64,000 nucleotides of DNA from Dryas octopetala. Its lineage: Eukaryota > Streptophyta > Magnoliopsida > Rosales > Rosaceae. Positions 23,801-33,590 of the stretch are shown here, one piece after another. The position numbers were made by a program, and so were the translations under genes. Every line of letters begins with the position of its first letter. The stretch's first letter is position 1. The notes beneath the pieces are model-generated. The model did not search any database and had not been told where the DNA came from. It saw only the letters and a program-made list of their open reading frames with translations. Location of the stretch: assembly GCA_963921425.1 (NCBI GenBank), contig OY992836.1:19485614-19549613 (forward strand), in the 5' to 3' direction.

Positions 23801-24947
23801 CATTTATGGACTGAAACAGGCCTCAAGGCAATGGTATGTCAAATTTGATTCAGAAATTACTAAAAATGGTTTTATAGAAAATTCATCCGATGAATGTATT
23901 TATCTAAAAACCAGTGGGAGCAACTTTATTTTTCTAATTCTTTATGTTGATGACATTCTCCTAGCTAGTAGTAATCAAAAACTACTAATTGAGACTAAGG
24001 CTTTTCTTTCAGACAGATTTGAAATGAAAGATCTTGGAGAAGCATCTTATGTCTTAGGAATTGAAATTAAAAGGGATAGAAAGAACTTCCTACTGGGATT
24101 GTCACAGCAAGCCTACATTCTAAGGATTCTAAAACGTTTTGACATGTTGAATTGCAAGGCTGGAGATTCACCTATGTCAAAAGGTGACAAGTTCAGTAAA
24201 GAACAATGTCCTACATCTGAGCAAGAAAAGGAATTTATGAAAGACAAGCCTTATGCTTCTCTAGTAGGGTCTGTGATGTATGCTCAAATGTGTACTAGAC
24301 CTGACCTTGCTTTTGCTGTGGGAATGTTGGGAAGATACCAAATCAATCCAGGTCAAGCTCACTGGGTTGCTGGTAAGAAGGTGCTTAGGTATCTACAAAA
24401 GACAAAAGATTACATGCTAGTGTTTAGAAGAATGGATGAGCTGGAGTTAATAGGGTATTCTGATTCTGACTTCGCAGGGTGTGTAGATAGCCTTAAGTCT
24501 ACAACAGGTTATGTTTTCATGTTTGGAGGGGCTGCTGTATCATGGAAAAGTGTCAAGCAGACGTTGACAGCAACCTCTACTATGCAGGCTGAATATGTGG
24601 CAGTGTATGAAGCATCTACACATGCTATTTGGTTGAAAAATTTTATGCTAGAAACTAAAATGGTTAAGTCAATAACCAGTCCCATAAAGATTTATTGTGA
24701 TAATAGCGGGGCTGTGAGTTTCTCTAAGAACAACAAAAGAACATCTAAGTCCAAGCACATCGGAACCAAGTATCTAATGGTTAGAGAAAGTGTTAAGGCA
24801 GGTGAGTTGCAGATTGAGCATATTAGCACTCAACATCAATTGGCAGACCCTTTTACTAAGGCTCTTTCAGTGGGAGTTTTTAAGCAACATGTGAGAAACA
24901 TGGGAGTAATTGAAAGTATGGCTGCAGCTGTTGAGTGGGAGCCTTGA
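20823..24947 (+). CDS. Copia gag-pol polyprotein
   Basis: One open frame encodes the full Copia set in the order gag, protease, integrase, reverse transcriptase, RNase H. I take the start at 20823 (MSFASIEPLNGHNF), the usual gag beginning; an in-frame ATG at 20724 would add a 33-residue hydrophobic stretch atypical of gag. Counting from 20724: CCHC zinc knuckle from residue 282, protease WIDTGSP with Asp328, integrase HKRLGHIS zinc-binding region at 471, first integrase aspartate at 531 in the HTDICGPF context, GVAERRNRT downstream, reverse transcriptase YVDDIL with Asp1076/1077, RNase H YSDSDFAG with Asp1247 and the terminal SKHI segment. No stop or frameshift interrupts it, so the element is probably autonomous. 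Confidence 0.95.
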   Translation: MSFASIEPLNGHNFKKWKQDIEIVLGLNDLDLALREDKPTAITAASTRDEKAKVEKWEKANRMALLIMKRNMADIVKGGIEDNDSAKAYLESISEKYKESEKAETSNLMAALTNKKYDGRGSVREYVMSLIDIAAKLKALKIPIADEFLVHQVLMSLPQQYEYLSDIYSALQEKWTLNELIGMCVKAEEKYKKGKAVAEVNFVHKENNGKKGFKNKKQFSKPRGTIDGAGSSKPISDSLKAVKTTKFKCFHCHKPGHFKKDCMKWKAWMIKKGNFHCFYLEVNLVDSSLNSWWIDTGSPIHIANSLQGITRRRTPRRDEVNIRVGNGMQVAVKAIGAVSISLGTGFVLVLDEVFVIPSLSRNLVSVVQLVRKNYDFIINKSGLQLFLNSSLVGNAALINDHWKLVCSETNIHNEMHEVNVLTMNKRSRTNENSSVLWHKRLGHISKVRMQVMIKENIIPNLDFSDFAECIECIKGKTTMTRRIGANRSSELLEIVHTDICGPFSIQTICKNSYFILFIDDFSRFCSVYLISEKSQSLEAFKIFRTEAEKQLGKQIKIVRSDRGGEFYGKYTEAGQHMGPFALYLQQHGIKAQYTTPGTPQQNGVAERRNRTLMEMVRSMMCNTGLPSFLWGEALKTANYISNRAPSKVLDKTPFELWTGRKPGLLHLRVWGCKAEAKLYNPNEKKLDPKTTSCYFIGYPDKSKGYRFYCPSKSTRIVETSIAKFIDENATSNVAAIEEFDMDKFYGDSNLEKNHADLIYSFSDKVNTAPEDQINDNLPAEPIVEEIYNEVHDHIDMQHNDNQAETQNEEVPRRQSTRQRRPAISSDEYVLYLQEVEFDIGEDTDPRNFSQAMNNKNSEKWQIAMNAEIESMYANGVWELTEVPQGFRMIGCKWIYKTKKNPDGSIERYKARLVAKGFTQKEGIDYNETFSPVSSKDAFRTIMALVAHFDMELHQMDVKTAFLNGELEEEIYMAQPEGFIKEGDEHLACRLRKSIYGLKQASRQWYVKFDSEITKNGFIENSSDECIYLKTSGSNFIFLILYVDDILLASSNQKLLIETKAFLSDRFEMKDLGEASYVLGIEIKRDRKNFLLGLSQQAYILRILKRFDMLNCKAGDSPMSKGDKFSKEQCPTSEQEKEFMKDKPYASLVGSVMYAQMCTRPDLAFAVGMLGRYQINPGQAHWVAGKKVLRYLQKTKDYMLVFRRMDELELIGYSDSDFAGCVDSLKSTTGYVFMFGGAAVSWKSVKQTLTATSTMQAEYVAVYEASTHAIWLKNFMLETKMVKSITSPIKIYCDNSGAVSFSKNNKRTSKSKHIGTKYLMVRESVKAGELQIEHISTQHQLADPFTKALSVGVFKQHVRNMGVIESMAAAVEWEP

Positions 24948-25592
24948 GAAGTTTTTTTTTTTTTTAGAAAGGAGGAGATAAAACATCTCTGACTGATTCT
25001 ATTAAGTATTTTTATTTTGTTGCATTTTTTCCAAACAAACTAAAGATTCAGTATGTTAATGCTTTTCAGTTAAGCTTTGCATTATTTTTGTTGAAGATTG
25101 AGCTATACCTATCATGATTGCAGTTTTAATAGCTCAATTTAACACCTATAGTGTATTCACTTTCAGTTCAATCTTAAGTAGTGATACATGTACAGATATA
25201 TATATATATTTCAGATATAAGCATGCATATTATAATTGATTATGTATATATAATTGTCTTGCAAATGACCTTACAGGAATTGTATACAGAATGACAATTC
25301 ATACAGTAGGACCGAATTTTTATTATTAGTTTTATGAAAGAATCGACAAATTCTGAAAAACTAATTTCAGTATTTATGACTGAGGTGAGACATAGTTACA
25401 TCATCAATGACTATGAGTTGTTTAGGTACGAAATAGCCTAAGAACTTCTCACAGTCTGGTGTTTGTGATTATATCTTGACTAAGTTGATCCAAGTTTGGG
25501 TTTTGGTTAATATCTCCAGCGCAACTACAGGTTACTTGCTAAAACTATCAGTAAGTGGTTGATCATGAACAATGCCAGTCCAAGTGGGAGAA

Positions 25593-26172
25593 TGTAAGAT
25601 GCTCATGGACATTAGGCCTTGTTCTACTAGGATTCAACTAATTGTTTTACTTAAGCAGCAAGTAATAAGGAGATTAACTAAACCATTACATAACCAGTCC
25701 ACATAAGGATGGAATCCTAAACCAATATGGACTAGGATTACTTGGATACCAATGCTATATGTTGTATACTAAGCATAACTAAATAAGTCTTTATATAGGA
25801 GTCTAATTAGGATTGAGAGAGAGGTACCTTAGTGGGAGGACACTCGGGATCTCAAGACACTATATAAAGCATAGGTCCCCTGCCACACAATTACTTGAGC
25901 TATTCATTCACTGCCCCATCTCGTGTGAAGTTCTGAAGCATTGTGCTGGCTGGAAGACTTGTGCATTGTGACTTATCATCGAGCAACTGGTGTGCATCTG
26001 GACTGCTAGTCAAATACCTGCAAAACAGACATGGCATCATCAGGTATGTGTTGCTGCGTGATTACCTGTTATGACAGCATGATTATTTCATAAAATGCAG
26101 AACATATACATATATATATTTGATTTGTGCTTATGAGTTGTGTATGCTAAAAGATGTATAAAGAAACTTACA
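25593..26172 (+). repeat. 3' LTR of the Copia element
   Basis: 580-bp copy matching 19461-20040 along its full length by eye; ends CA before the ATATA target duplication. Confidence 0.95.
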
Positions 26173-26177
26173 ATATA

Positions 26178-26593
26178 TAGCAACATCAAATTCCCTCAAC
26201 TCTTTTAACCAAGAGTTGCTATGAATTGAAGCTGCAATAACAATTACAGGAATAGATGAACTGCCTCTGGATATAAACAAAAACAGAACCCACTGTCCTA
26301 TTTATGATTATTGATCGATATAGCAACCGCACACACATTCAGACTTCCCAAGTTATAAGACTGCATGGATGGAATGGATAGATATAAAAGGTGGGCGTGA
26401 TAAGTAATACTCCAAAACTCTAACAAGTAGTGAAGCATAAAATAAATATAGACACAGAGAGAGCGAGAGAGTTACTGGCCATGGCCTAGCTCTAATCTAA
26501 AGTTAGCACAACATAATAATTAAATAAACATAAATATCCTTATAATTAAGATAGATCATGAACTGCAAGGCAGCCAGCTAGAAGAAGAGTCCA
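26178..26593. other. Non-coding stretch between Copia and the F-box remnant
   Basis: AT-rich DNA with no gene recognised; a short GA-rich tract at 26453-26475. Confidence 0.5.
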
Positions 26594-27051
26594 TTAAACG
26601 GGTTGCATAAACCAAAGTGCAGGTCCTCTGATGCACTCGGGCAAATAATATTTCTTGGAGTAAAGTAGTGCATTGGTTCCGTTCTGTAAATTGAAAACTC
26701 CTGCCATATGATATTGAAATGCTTCAGAATCTGGATTCTCATGCATGAGTTGTAATACATTTCCTGAGTGATCAATGTAGTATATGGAATTTGGGTGGCA
26801 CCCAGGATAGTTTGAAGCCAAAACAGAGACGGATGCAGTGTGATCCCCAAAAAAAGAGCCTCATCGCCAATGCATAGTCTATGCTGAGTGGCAAGGGATG
26901 TGATGATTATAGAAAGAAGTATACGACTGGTTACAAATCTTGGAATAGCTTCCTTACTTTCTAGGTCTTTTGGAGCCGCATAACAAAAAGGAACCTGAAG
27001 AGGAATCTCACCTTCTATCTGCATGTGAGATATGATGAGACTATTAACCAC
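26594..27051 (-). pseudogene. 3' remnant of an F-box/DUF295 (KIB1-4 beta-propeller) gene, frameshifted
   Basis: Two adjacent minus-strand frames join into one DUF295-like C-terminus. The upstream frame carries FCYAAPKDLESKEAIPRFVTS and ends in GDEALFLG; the downstream frame continues DHTASVSVLASNYPGCHPN, then GVFNLQNGT and the typical PALWF near the end, with a stop at 26594-26596. The break is at a T-run/G-run at 26851-26861, consistent with a one-base deletion. The N-terminal F-box and most of the propeller are missing. DUF295 proteins are a large, fast-turning-over plant family, often decayed. Confidence 0.75.
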
Positions 27052-27465
27052 GAAGTGAATAGAAAGGTTATTTGTATTTCACTCATTGATTGCGTTTGTG
27101 GTATATTTTTCTTTGTTTCCATTGATTGTTTGTGATTTGTTTTTCTTCGTTTCGTTTGTGTGTGTTTGCAATTGCAGACAGGTAAGAAGACACGCCAAGG
27201 TTTGGTTTGTCATTCATTAATTTGTGTTGATTGGATTATGTCTGTTTGTTAATTGGTCATTGTATCAGATTCTTCATATTTCATTTTTGCGTTGTTGACA
27301 TATATGGCTTCACTCTAAATGTTAATAATGGCTTGATGAATATGATGTTTCTTTTCCTTTCAGTTTTTGGTTTTGTTGGGTGTAAAATTACAAGTTGCAA
27401 TGCCTTAAGCATTAGATTGTATTGTTGGGGTAATTTGTGGTCATGCTGATTTTGCAATCTTGCAG
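27052..27465. other. Intron-like sequence flanking the orphan exon
   Basis: T-rich sequence with splice-like signals, including TTGCAATTGCAG at 27167-27178. A tiny upstream exon is possible but not supported. Confidence 0.35.
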
Positions 27466-27567
27466 CCCTCTCAAGTTTCAAGGAAAGACAGCAGTGACTC
27501 AGAGGAGAAGTCTTCATCAGAAGAAGATGAGGATGAGGATGAACCTGTAATGACTCCAAAGAAAAAG
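27466..27567 (+). pseudogene. Orphan acidic/serine-rich exon, nucleolin-like
   Basis: A 102-bp phase-0 exon-like unit: acceptor TCTTGCAG immediately before, 34 codons beginning PSQVSRKDSSDSEEK, continuing as alternating serine and Glu/Asp residues and ending TPKKK, then donor GTATGTTT. This composition and exon organisation resemble the N-terminal acidic exons of plant nucleolin-like proteins. No following exon is recognised, so it looks like a captured or left-over fragment. Low-complexity acidic sequence is weak evidence for family. Confidence 0.45.
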
Positions 27568-28593
27568 GTATGTTTACTGTATTCAGCATTGAATGTGAGA
27601 TTATGCTTTTAGGGCTTCTAATTCTATTTGTCCTATTGAAATGATATAAAATTGACCCCATCTATCTGTAATCTAGTACAACTTGTGACTGAAGTTGAGA
27701 TGATGCTGTCAGGTGCATTGAATTCTATTTGCATCATCATACTGAAGTTGAATGTTCGAATCTGATATATCTGTTGGCTACTATGTTTCTTGTCCGCCTA
27801 AGTTTCAGCTACTTCATCTTCTTCAGTTTCTCTGGGTTGTCAAAGAAGAAAACCAGGGAATGCTGAAAGATGTGCTTGAAAGTTGAGAACTCTCCGGTAG
27901 TGATTGATGAGGTTGTAACAATCAATAGTGAGACTAAACAAACTCACAGCCAATTCAGATTCTATGCTCAGAAGTGCCATCTGGGGAGAGAGAGAAGAAC
28001 AACGGTGGCTGGGTGGTGGCAGAAGGGGGAGGGAAAGGGTGGGACGGGTGGCTGGTGGTGAGGGGGGGAGAGAGGGGCTGGGTTGAGGCTAGGTGGGGCT
28101 GGGTGGGTATTTTGTATGCTTTTATTTAGTTTATGTGTTCATTTGAAACATTTCATAATACTTGGACTAATTTAAAATAGACCTATAGTTCATGGATGAA
28201 AATATACTTAAGCTTATATATATATATTTATGGTTCATGTTATTCTGATCATTCTAAATTGTTGAGTTAATCATTTTATTTTTAAATTTTAATTTTATCC
28301 TTAAAATGAAAATTTTAATTCTATTCGTCGAGTCAATCGACACTTATCTGTCGAAATTTTTGTGGTTATTTGGCACCTAACTATCGAATATTGGCGAAAT
28401 TTTTGGTAAGTAACCACCGAATAAAAATGAAAAAGGCATTCGGCAGTATTTTCCGAACATTGTCATTATATTCGGCCATAAGCTGTCGAACTCATTAGTA
28501 TATTTCGGTAGCATATTGTCAAATGAGTTTGGGTGATTTGATAATTTTTTACAAAAAAAGATAAAATATGAAAAATTTGTCTAAAATATGTTT
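27568..28593. other. Unassigned sequence, GC-rich then AT-rich, possibly transposon interior
   Basis: From 27980 to 28115 the plus strand is strikingly G-rich (GGTGGCTGGG-type repeats); from 28130 it becomes AT-rich, with repeated TCG-containing words at 28325-28510. No gene is recognised. The 63-codon open frame at 27870-28061 has no family match that I know. This may be the interior of an element ending at 28632. Confidence 0.35.
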
Positions 28594-28632
28594 GGGTGAT
28601 CAACTTAGTAATGGAGGGTGGTCAGAATAGCC
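28594..28632 (-). mobile_element. Transposon terminus related to the end at 1381
   Basis: Read on the minus strand it begins GGCTATTCTGACCACCC and keeps CACCC near base 39, matching the 1381-1419 end at about 30 of 39 positions. The opposite end of this element was not found. Confidence 0.4.
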
Positions 28633-28801
28633 TATATATATTTATATATAATAACTTGCATGTCTCTATGATAAGGGCAAGTTTGTGTAACGGTAGTGAG
28701 AGAAAGAAAACAGAAGGAGAGAGAAAAAAAAAAAAAGTAAAAAAAAGAGAGAGATAGAAAGAGGGGATACCAGCTGCGGAGATAAGTTATTCTCATATAT
28801 A

Positions 28802-29673
28802 CAGCAGGCTTCAGTTGCGGGATCCCGCATCCAGCCTATTTGCGGGAGAAGTTTGCTGGCCGTTGGATCTCATTAAAAGAGATCCAACAGTGGAGGCTTT
28901 AACCAAGAAATCTAACCCGCATAACCCACTTAACCCATCCCCCAACAGAGAAAACCCACACCTGAAGAAGAAAACCCACCCTTGCGCCCACGACCCAGCA
29001 ACCGACCACCACCATCACCCAGCTCGCCGTCGACCCCCCCTTCCGACCTAAGCTTACCGGCGAACACACCAGGCGCCGGCCACCCTCCCGAGCTCACACT
29101 CTCCCCTCATTCTCTCTCTCGCCCCGTGTCTCTCTCTCTGCTCTCCCCCTCTGTGCGCAGCACCGGCCATCAACGCCGGCCTCCCCTCGCAGTCGCCACT
29201 CTCCGGTGACCTTCCCTCAGGCCGGCGACCTCGCCCAGCACTCCTCCAGCCAGCCCAGCCGCGCGCACAGAAAACCCAGAAAACCAGCAGTTTGGCTCGC
29301 CTTTGTCTCGTCGGATTCTGACCAATTTCCAGCGCCAATCACCTCCATTTTTGGTGAGATTTCTTCCTCTTCCTTTGGGCTTTTATTTTCCTAACTGATA
29401 TTGATTAGATTCGAGTATATAGGAATTTGAAAATTTTGGGTTTTGAAGCCATTCGGGTTGTTCTTAAATTTTCGGACTAGAGGGCTATTTTGTTGATTTG
29501 AATAATAAATTCTATTCCTAGGAACCCCAATTGTGGTTTAAGATTGAAGGATTTGAGTGGGTTTGAGGAATTAGGCATTTCTTGGTTGAATTTAGAGTTG
29601 GGGCAGCCACCTTGGGTAGCACCCATAGTAACTCCGAACCCCCCACTGCCATTCGTGAAACTACGGATTATTT
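28802..29673 (+). repeat. Left 872-bp terminal inverted repeat of the MULE
   Basis: GC-rich central part (about 28970-29340) with CT tracts, ending in a GT donor-like site at 29354 (TTTTTG before GTGAGATTTC). The arrangement looks like a promoter plus 5' UTR exon and donor for an inward transcript. Confidence 0.9.
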
Positions 29674-30724
29674 TGGGCATTTGTGCTTGGTATTGAAAGA
29701 GTTGCTGCATTGTTGGTTGCTGCATTGTTGGTTACTTTCTTATAAGTGTTTTTGTTTGGTTTTTCCTCTGCTTCTTACTCTGGATGCTATTTTGATATGG
29801 TGAAATAATTTCATGGTGCCAAAAGACTCTTTGTGATAGAGGTTAATGCTGAAAGTGAAAATGCATAGGCTTTCTTTGATTTGTTGATTGCTCATAGGCT
29901 TACCTTGTTCAAGTGTCTTTATGAATGGCTATGAAAATGCCCTGAGAACTTCTCTCCTCTATTGTGTCCCCTTGATGTTGCCAACGAATGGATTGAGAGA
30001 GAGGCAGAGATAGAGAAGAAAAATTTACCCCACTTTTTCAATCAGAATTTATTTATTTGTATAAATTGCTCCCTTGGCTCAATGCTCATTCTTCCTTTTT
30101 TGTTTCTCTGGTTACTTTCTGTTTCCTTGTTTGACGGTGATAAGAGAACACTTTAGCATAATAAGGGGAATTTTAATTGTAGAGGACCAAATAGAACAAT
30201 CCAATTTATGTTGAAAAATCCTAATGAAGTCAGAATGCACTTGTAGGAAATTATTGAACTCATCAATTTTTTAAATCTGTCAAGTGTTCCCCAACTTAAT
30301 TACTTCCAGCAACAGAATGATTGTTCTCATATTTAACTCTCAAATATATGCAATAAAAGCAAGTTTTGATGGAATTCTATTCTATCCTAAGAATTAAGCA
30401 TTGGGATTCTAGTTCAAGCATGAAATGGCTTATATTTAGATACCTTACATTGATAAGCATCAAATAGCGTAGATTGGATATCGTACTTTGATTACTATCT
30501 TTTTCTCTCCCTAATTCTGTATCGTATTCAGTTTTAGCATTCACCACTTTTAAGTAGGTATGATTTACACATTAGCTGTGGTACTCCTTGCCTTAATACT
30601 TTGAGTACTAATTTCTTTTCTTTTCAAAGTGGTTGACTCACTCTCTCCCTCTCTCCCTCTCTCTCCAGGCACAAGAGCACAAGAGCGGAAGGCAGCCTCA
30701 AAGTGGTAATCAGTGAAATCCACA

Positions 30725-31135
30725 ATGTCTAATCGTAGCGGAAGCAGTAGCAGTGAAGTTCAACATAGGCCAAGACAACAACAATGTGTGTGTGGCAGTG
30801 TTTTGGAGTTGAAAATGTCTAAAACAGATAGGAATCCAAACCGTCTGTTTTGGACATGCATGAATTGTGGGAAATTTATATGGGCTATTGAGAATTTAAT
30901 TGATGACGTTCATGAATTAACAGTAAGATTTGATGTAATTGAGCAACAGCTTCGAACAATGAGAAATTTGAACGAGACTGTGATTCGATTATCTGCACAG
31001 GTAGCCCATATTTCAAGAAAAAATGTAGCCCTTGAGGAAGAACTCCAGAGGAGGAACCAAGCTAGATTTGGCTTTCTCATGAAAACTGTTGTACTACTTT
31101 TGATGTTTTTTATGTTTAAAGTTACTTTGTTGTAA
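30725..31135 (+). CDS. GRF-type zinc-finger protein with coiled coil and C-terminal membrane segment (At4g04775-like)
   Basis: 136 residues inside the MULE. A zf-GRF motif is clear: Cys21-x-Cys23-Gly, NPNR at 37-40, FWTC with Cys45, and Cys48. The GRF finger binds nucleic acid in other proteins; the function of these small plant proteins is not established. After it comes a heptad-like helix (about 57-112) and a hydrophobic C-terminal segment (about 117-134), suggesting membrane tethering. The start ATG at 30725 has A at -3; an in-frame GTG at 30713 was not used. The CDS is in a putative second exon: acceptor TCTCTCCAG at 30660-30668, pairing with the donor at 29354 in the left inverted repeat, so the 5' UTR and promoter would come from the transposon end. 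The frame is intact. Confidence 0.78.
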   Translation: MSNRSGSSSSEVQHRPRQQQCVCGSVLELKMSKTDRNPNRLFWTCMNCGKFIWAIENLIDDVHELTVRFDVIEQQLRTMRNLNETVIRLSAQVAHISRKNVALEEELQRRNQARFGFLMKTVVLLLMFFMFKVTLL

Positions 31136-31582
31136 TGTTTATTCCTTTTGTAACAAGAACAAACTTGGTTGTATTATTGCTTTGGAATGAGGTATTCAAA
31201 TCCTTACTTTTGTAATGGTTATGTATGAATGATGGCCATGTGTGTTCTAAAAATTTGACAATGTTCTTGGTAGAATGATTATTGCATTAATTGGTATGAA
31301 GCTCTTTGTCTTTGTGTTGGAAGCCAGAATCATTCAGTACAACCCACATAACTTTAAAATCACCAACCAAATTGGATTATGTTTGAAGAAAAGTTTAAAC
31401 ACAAGTACATTATCTCATTGCTCGAGAAACTATGCTCTGATCACTTTCATGTTTACTGTATGTAATCAAAATGCAAAAAGACAAACTTCGAATGAGTTGG
31501 AATGTCAAACTTAACATTTTTCAAATCAATATTTGTCCTAAAGCACCATAAATGGAGATACAAATAGTCCACTGCACCAACA

Positions 31583-31660
31583 GAACATATATTTGCATTT
31601 CTAGCGACTTCTTATTTCACAAAGAGGAACATATATTTGCATTTCTAGCGACTTCTTATT
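31583..31660. repeat. 34-bp direct repeat, 44-bp period
   Basis: GAACATATATTTGCATTTCT and the following 14 bases are repeated exactly at 31583-31616 and 31627-31660, inside the MULE at the edge of the captured exon. Confidence 0.85.
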
Positions 31661-31801
31661 ACACCTCTCCTTTCCAGCCCCAGTACTTCACATATGTTGC
31701 TTTTACCTGATGTGCATTGCCTGCATGTCATGCATTCTCCAGTGAACACAGTAAGCACATGGTCCCCTTCAGTGCGTATTTTACTTATCTCAATGGAGGT
31801 C
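31633..31801 (-). pseudogene. Captured exon of a zinc-containing alcohol dehydrogenase (GroES-like MDR family)
   Basis: The minus-strand frame reads GDHVLTVFTGECMTCRQC, then TSGKSNICEVLGLERRGV, and stops shortly after at about 31633. The cysteine spacing C-x2-C-x2-C-x7-C is the structural zinc lobe of medium-chain dehydrogenases. An acceptor-like TTTCAGCAG precedes it. Only this one exon-sized piece is recognised, so it is a transduplicated fragment inside the MULE. Two 34-bp copies beginning GAACATATATTTGC (31583-31616, 31627-31660) overlap its 3' end. Confidence 0.75.
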
Positions 31802-31849
31802 TGCTGAAAGGAAAAACATGAGATACAAAAAAGCACAGGTCAGAGAACC

Positions 31850-32718
31850 ACAAAGAGGAACATACATGTACAGAGAAATATGAATAGTGCTACCACAAAA
31901 GTATTATCCTTGCTTTTGGGGATGGAAGCTGCCCTGCATACATATTTTTATTCAAGTAACATCAAAAATCACTTAAACTGTTACCACAAAAGTATTATCT
32001 TGGTCTATTAATCCAACAACGCATTCAAAGGGTCAGCAAATATTTCAAAATAAGGTTACAAATTCAAAAAAAAAAAAAAATGGTAAGCAAGAACAGAAGC
32101 TGAACATTATCTAAACTGATGGTGTCACTTAAAATTATAAATGGTTGTGGGCTGAACCTCACTCTTCTTTTTAAGATTACAAGTATTCTGCAACCCCCCA
32201 GCATTCAATTCTAACCAGCAACAGAGAATCTAATGATAACATAACAGGGAGAAGCCAACAGAGTATATCCAAGGTTATATGCAGAAGAAATGCAAACTTT
32301 CACTTAAGTATACTAATTATACACATCAATATTAAAGCTTGCGAATTCGGGTCAATATATTGGAATTCGTATAGCATAAATATGAAAGCAAAAACAACAG
32401 ACACTAGATACACATTGTTCACATACCCATATGGATATATGTTTCAAAAAAGAAAAATCGTGAAACGCAATATAATTAAACCCTCTGTGTGTGTGTCCAT
32501 TGCTTTGTCTAAGAAACAAGCCATCAAAAGCAAAAGCAAAACCAAAATTAATACAGAATTTGAAGTTCATGTGCCATTGTTGAACCTTTTGGATATTGCA
32601 GAGTAGAATTTCACCCTCAAAACAGTAAATGTAGAATATAGAAAACCATAAAAAAACATTACACGACTAAGAGAACAAATTCAGAAGCCTACACTGTTTT
32701 TCACATTTCACAAACCCG
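31850..32718. other. MULE interior without a recognised gene
   Basis: AT-rich, partly repetitive: ACCACAAAAGTATTATC occurs near 31892 and again near 31983. It could contain further captured intron or exon sequence, but nothing recognisable. Confidence 0.4.
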
Positions 32719-33590
32719 AAATAATCCGTAGTTTCACGAATGGCAGTGGGGGGTTCGGAGTTACTATGGGTGCTACCCAAGGTGGCTGCCCCAACTCTAA
32801 ATTCAACCAAGAAATGCCTAATTCCTCAAACCCACTCAAATCCTTCAATCTTAAACCACAATTGGGGTTCCTAGGAATAGAATTTATTATTCAAATCAAC
32901 AAAATAGCCCTCTAGTCCGAAAATTTAAGAACAACCCGAATGGCTTCAAAACCCAAAATTTTCAAATTCCTATATACTCGAATCTAATCAATATCAGTTA
33001 GGAAAATAAAAGCCCAAAGGAAGAGGAAGAAATCTCACCAAAAATGGAGGTGATTGGCGCTGGAAATTGGTCAGAATCCGACGAGACAAAGGCGAGCCAA
33101 ACTGCTGGTTTTCTGGGTTTTCTGTGCGCGCGGCTGGGCTGGCTGGAGGAGTGCTGGGCGAGGTCGCCGGCCTGAGGGAAGGTCACCGGAGAGTGGCGAC
33201 TGCGAGGGGAGGCCGGCGTTGATGGCCGGTGCTGCGCACAGAGGGGGAGAGCAGAGAGAGAGACACGGGGCGAGAGAGAGAATGAGGGGAGAGTGTGAGC
33301 TCGGGAGGGTGGCCGGCGCCTGGTGTGTTCGCCGGTAAGCTTAGGTCGGAAGGGGGGGTCGACGGCGAGCTGGGTGATGGTGGTGGTCGGTTGCTGGGTC
33401 GTGGGCGCAAGGGTGGGTTTTCTTCTTCAGGTGTGGGTTTTCTCTGTTGGGGGATGGGTTAAGTGGGTTATGCGGGTTAGATTTCTTGGTTAAAGCCTCC
33501 ACTGTTGGATCTCTTTTAATGAGATCCAACGGCCAGCAAACTTCTCCCGCAAATAGGCTGGATGCGGGATCCCGCAACTGAAGCCTGCTG
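32719..33590 (-). repeat. Right 872-bp terminal inverted repeat of the MULE
   Basis: Reverse complement of 28802-29673. Its donor-like site (33038 on the minus strand) points inward towards the alcohol-dehydrogenase exon. It ends about 595 bp upstream of the ERD7-like start codon. Confidence 0.9.

Larger units (their letters stand above)
19461..26172 (+). mobile_element. Full-length Ty1/Copia LTR retrotransposon, 6,712 bp
   Basis: LTRs 19461-20040 and 25593-26172 are each 580 bp, begin TG and end CA, and I found no difference between them. The 5-bp target duplication is ATATA (19456-19460, 26173-26177). Two bases after the left LTR is the primer-binding site TGGTATCAGAGC (20043-20054), complementary to the 3' end of initiator methionine tRNA. 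A purine-rich AAGTGGGAGAA stretch abuts the right LTR as the polypurine tract. The leader runs to 20822, one uninterrupted gag-pol frame follows, then about 640 bp of untranslated sequence. Complete structure and identical LTRs indicate a very recent insertion. Confidence 0.97.
28802..33590. mobile_element. Mutator-like element (Pack-MULE type), 4,789 bp, with 872-bp inverted ends
   Basis: Left arm 28802-29673 and right arm 32719-33590 are reverse complements with no net indel; positions map as p + q = 62392, and three long open frames are translated identically in both arms. The termini are CAGCAGGCTTCAGTTGCGGG. The element is flanked by a 10-bp direct repeat CTCATATATA (28792-28801, 33591-33600), matching the 9-11-bp target duplications of Mutator-like elements. 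The interior (29674-32718) carries a GRF zinc-finger gene on the plus strand and an alcohol-dehydrogenase exon on the minus strand, and no transposase, so it is non-autonomous. Confidence 0.93.

Noticed and set aside
28982..29338. Proline/arginine-rich open frames within the MULE arms
   Set aside because: They are present in both arms, lack any domain, and look like GC-rich leader sequence; a captured coding exon is possible but not supported.
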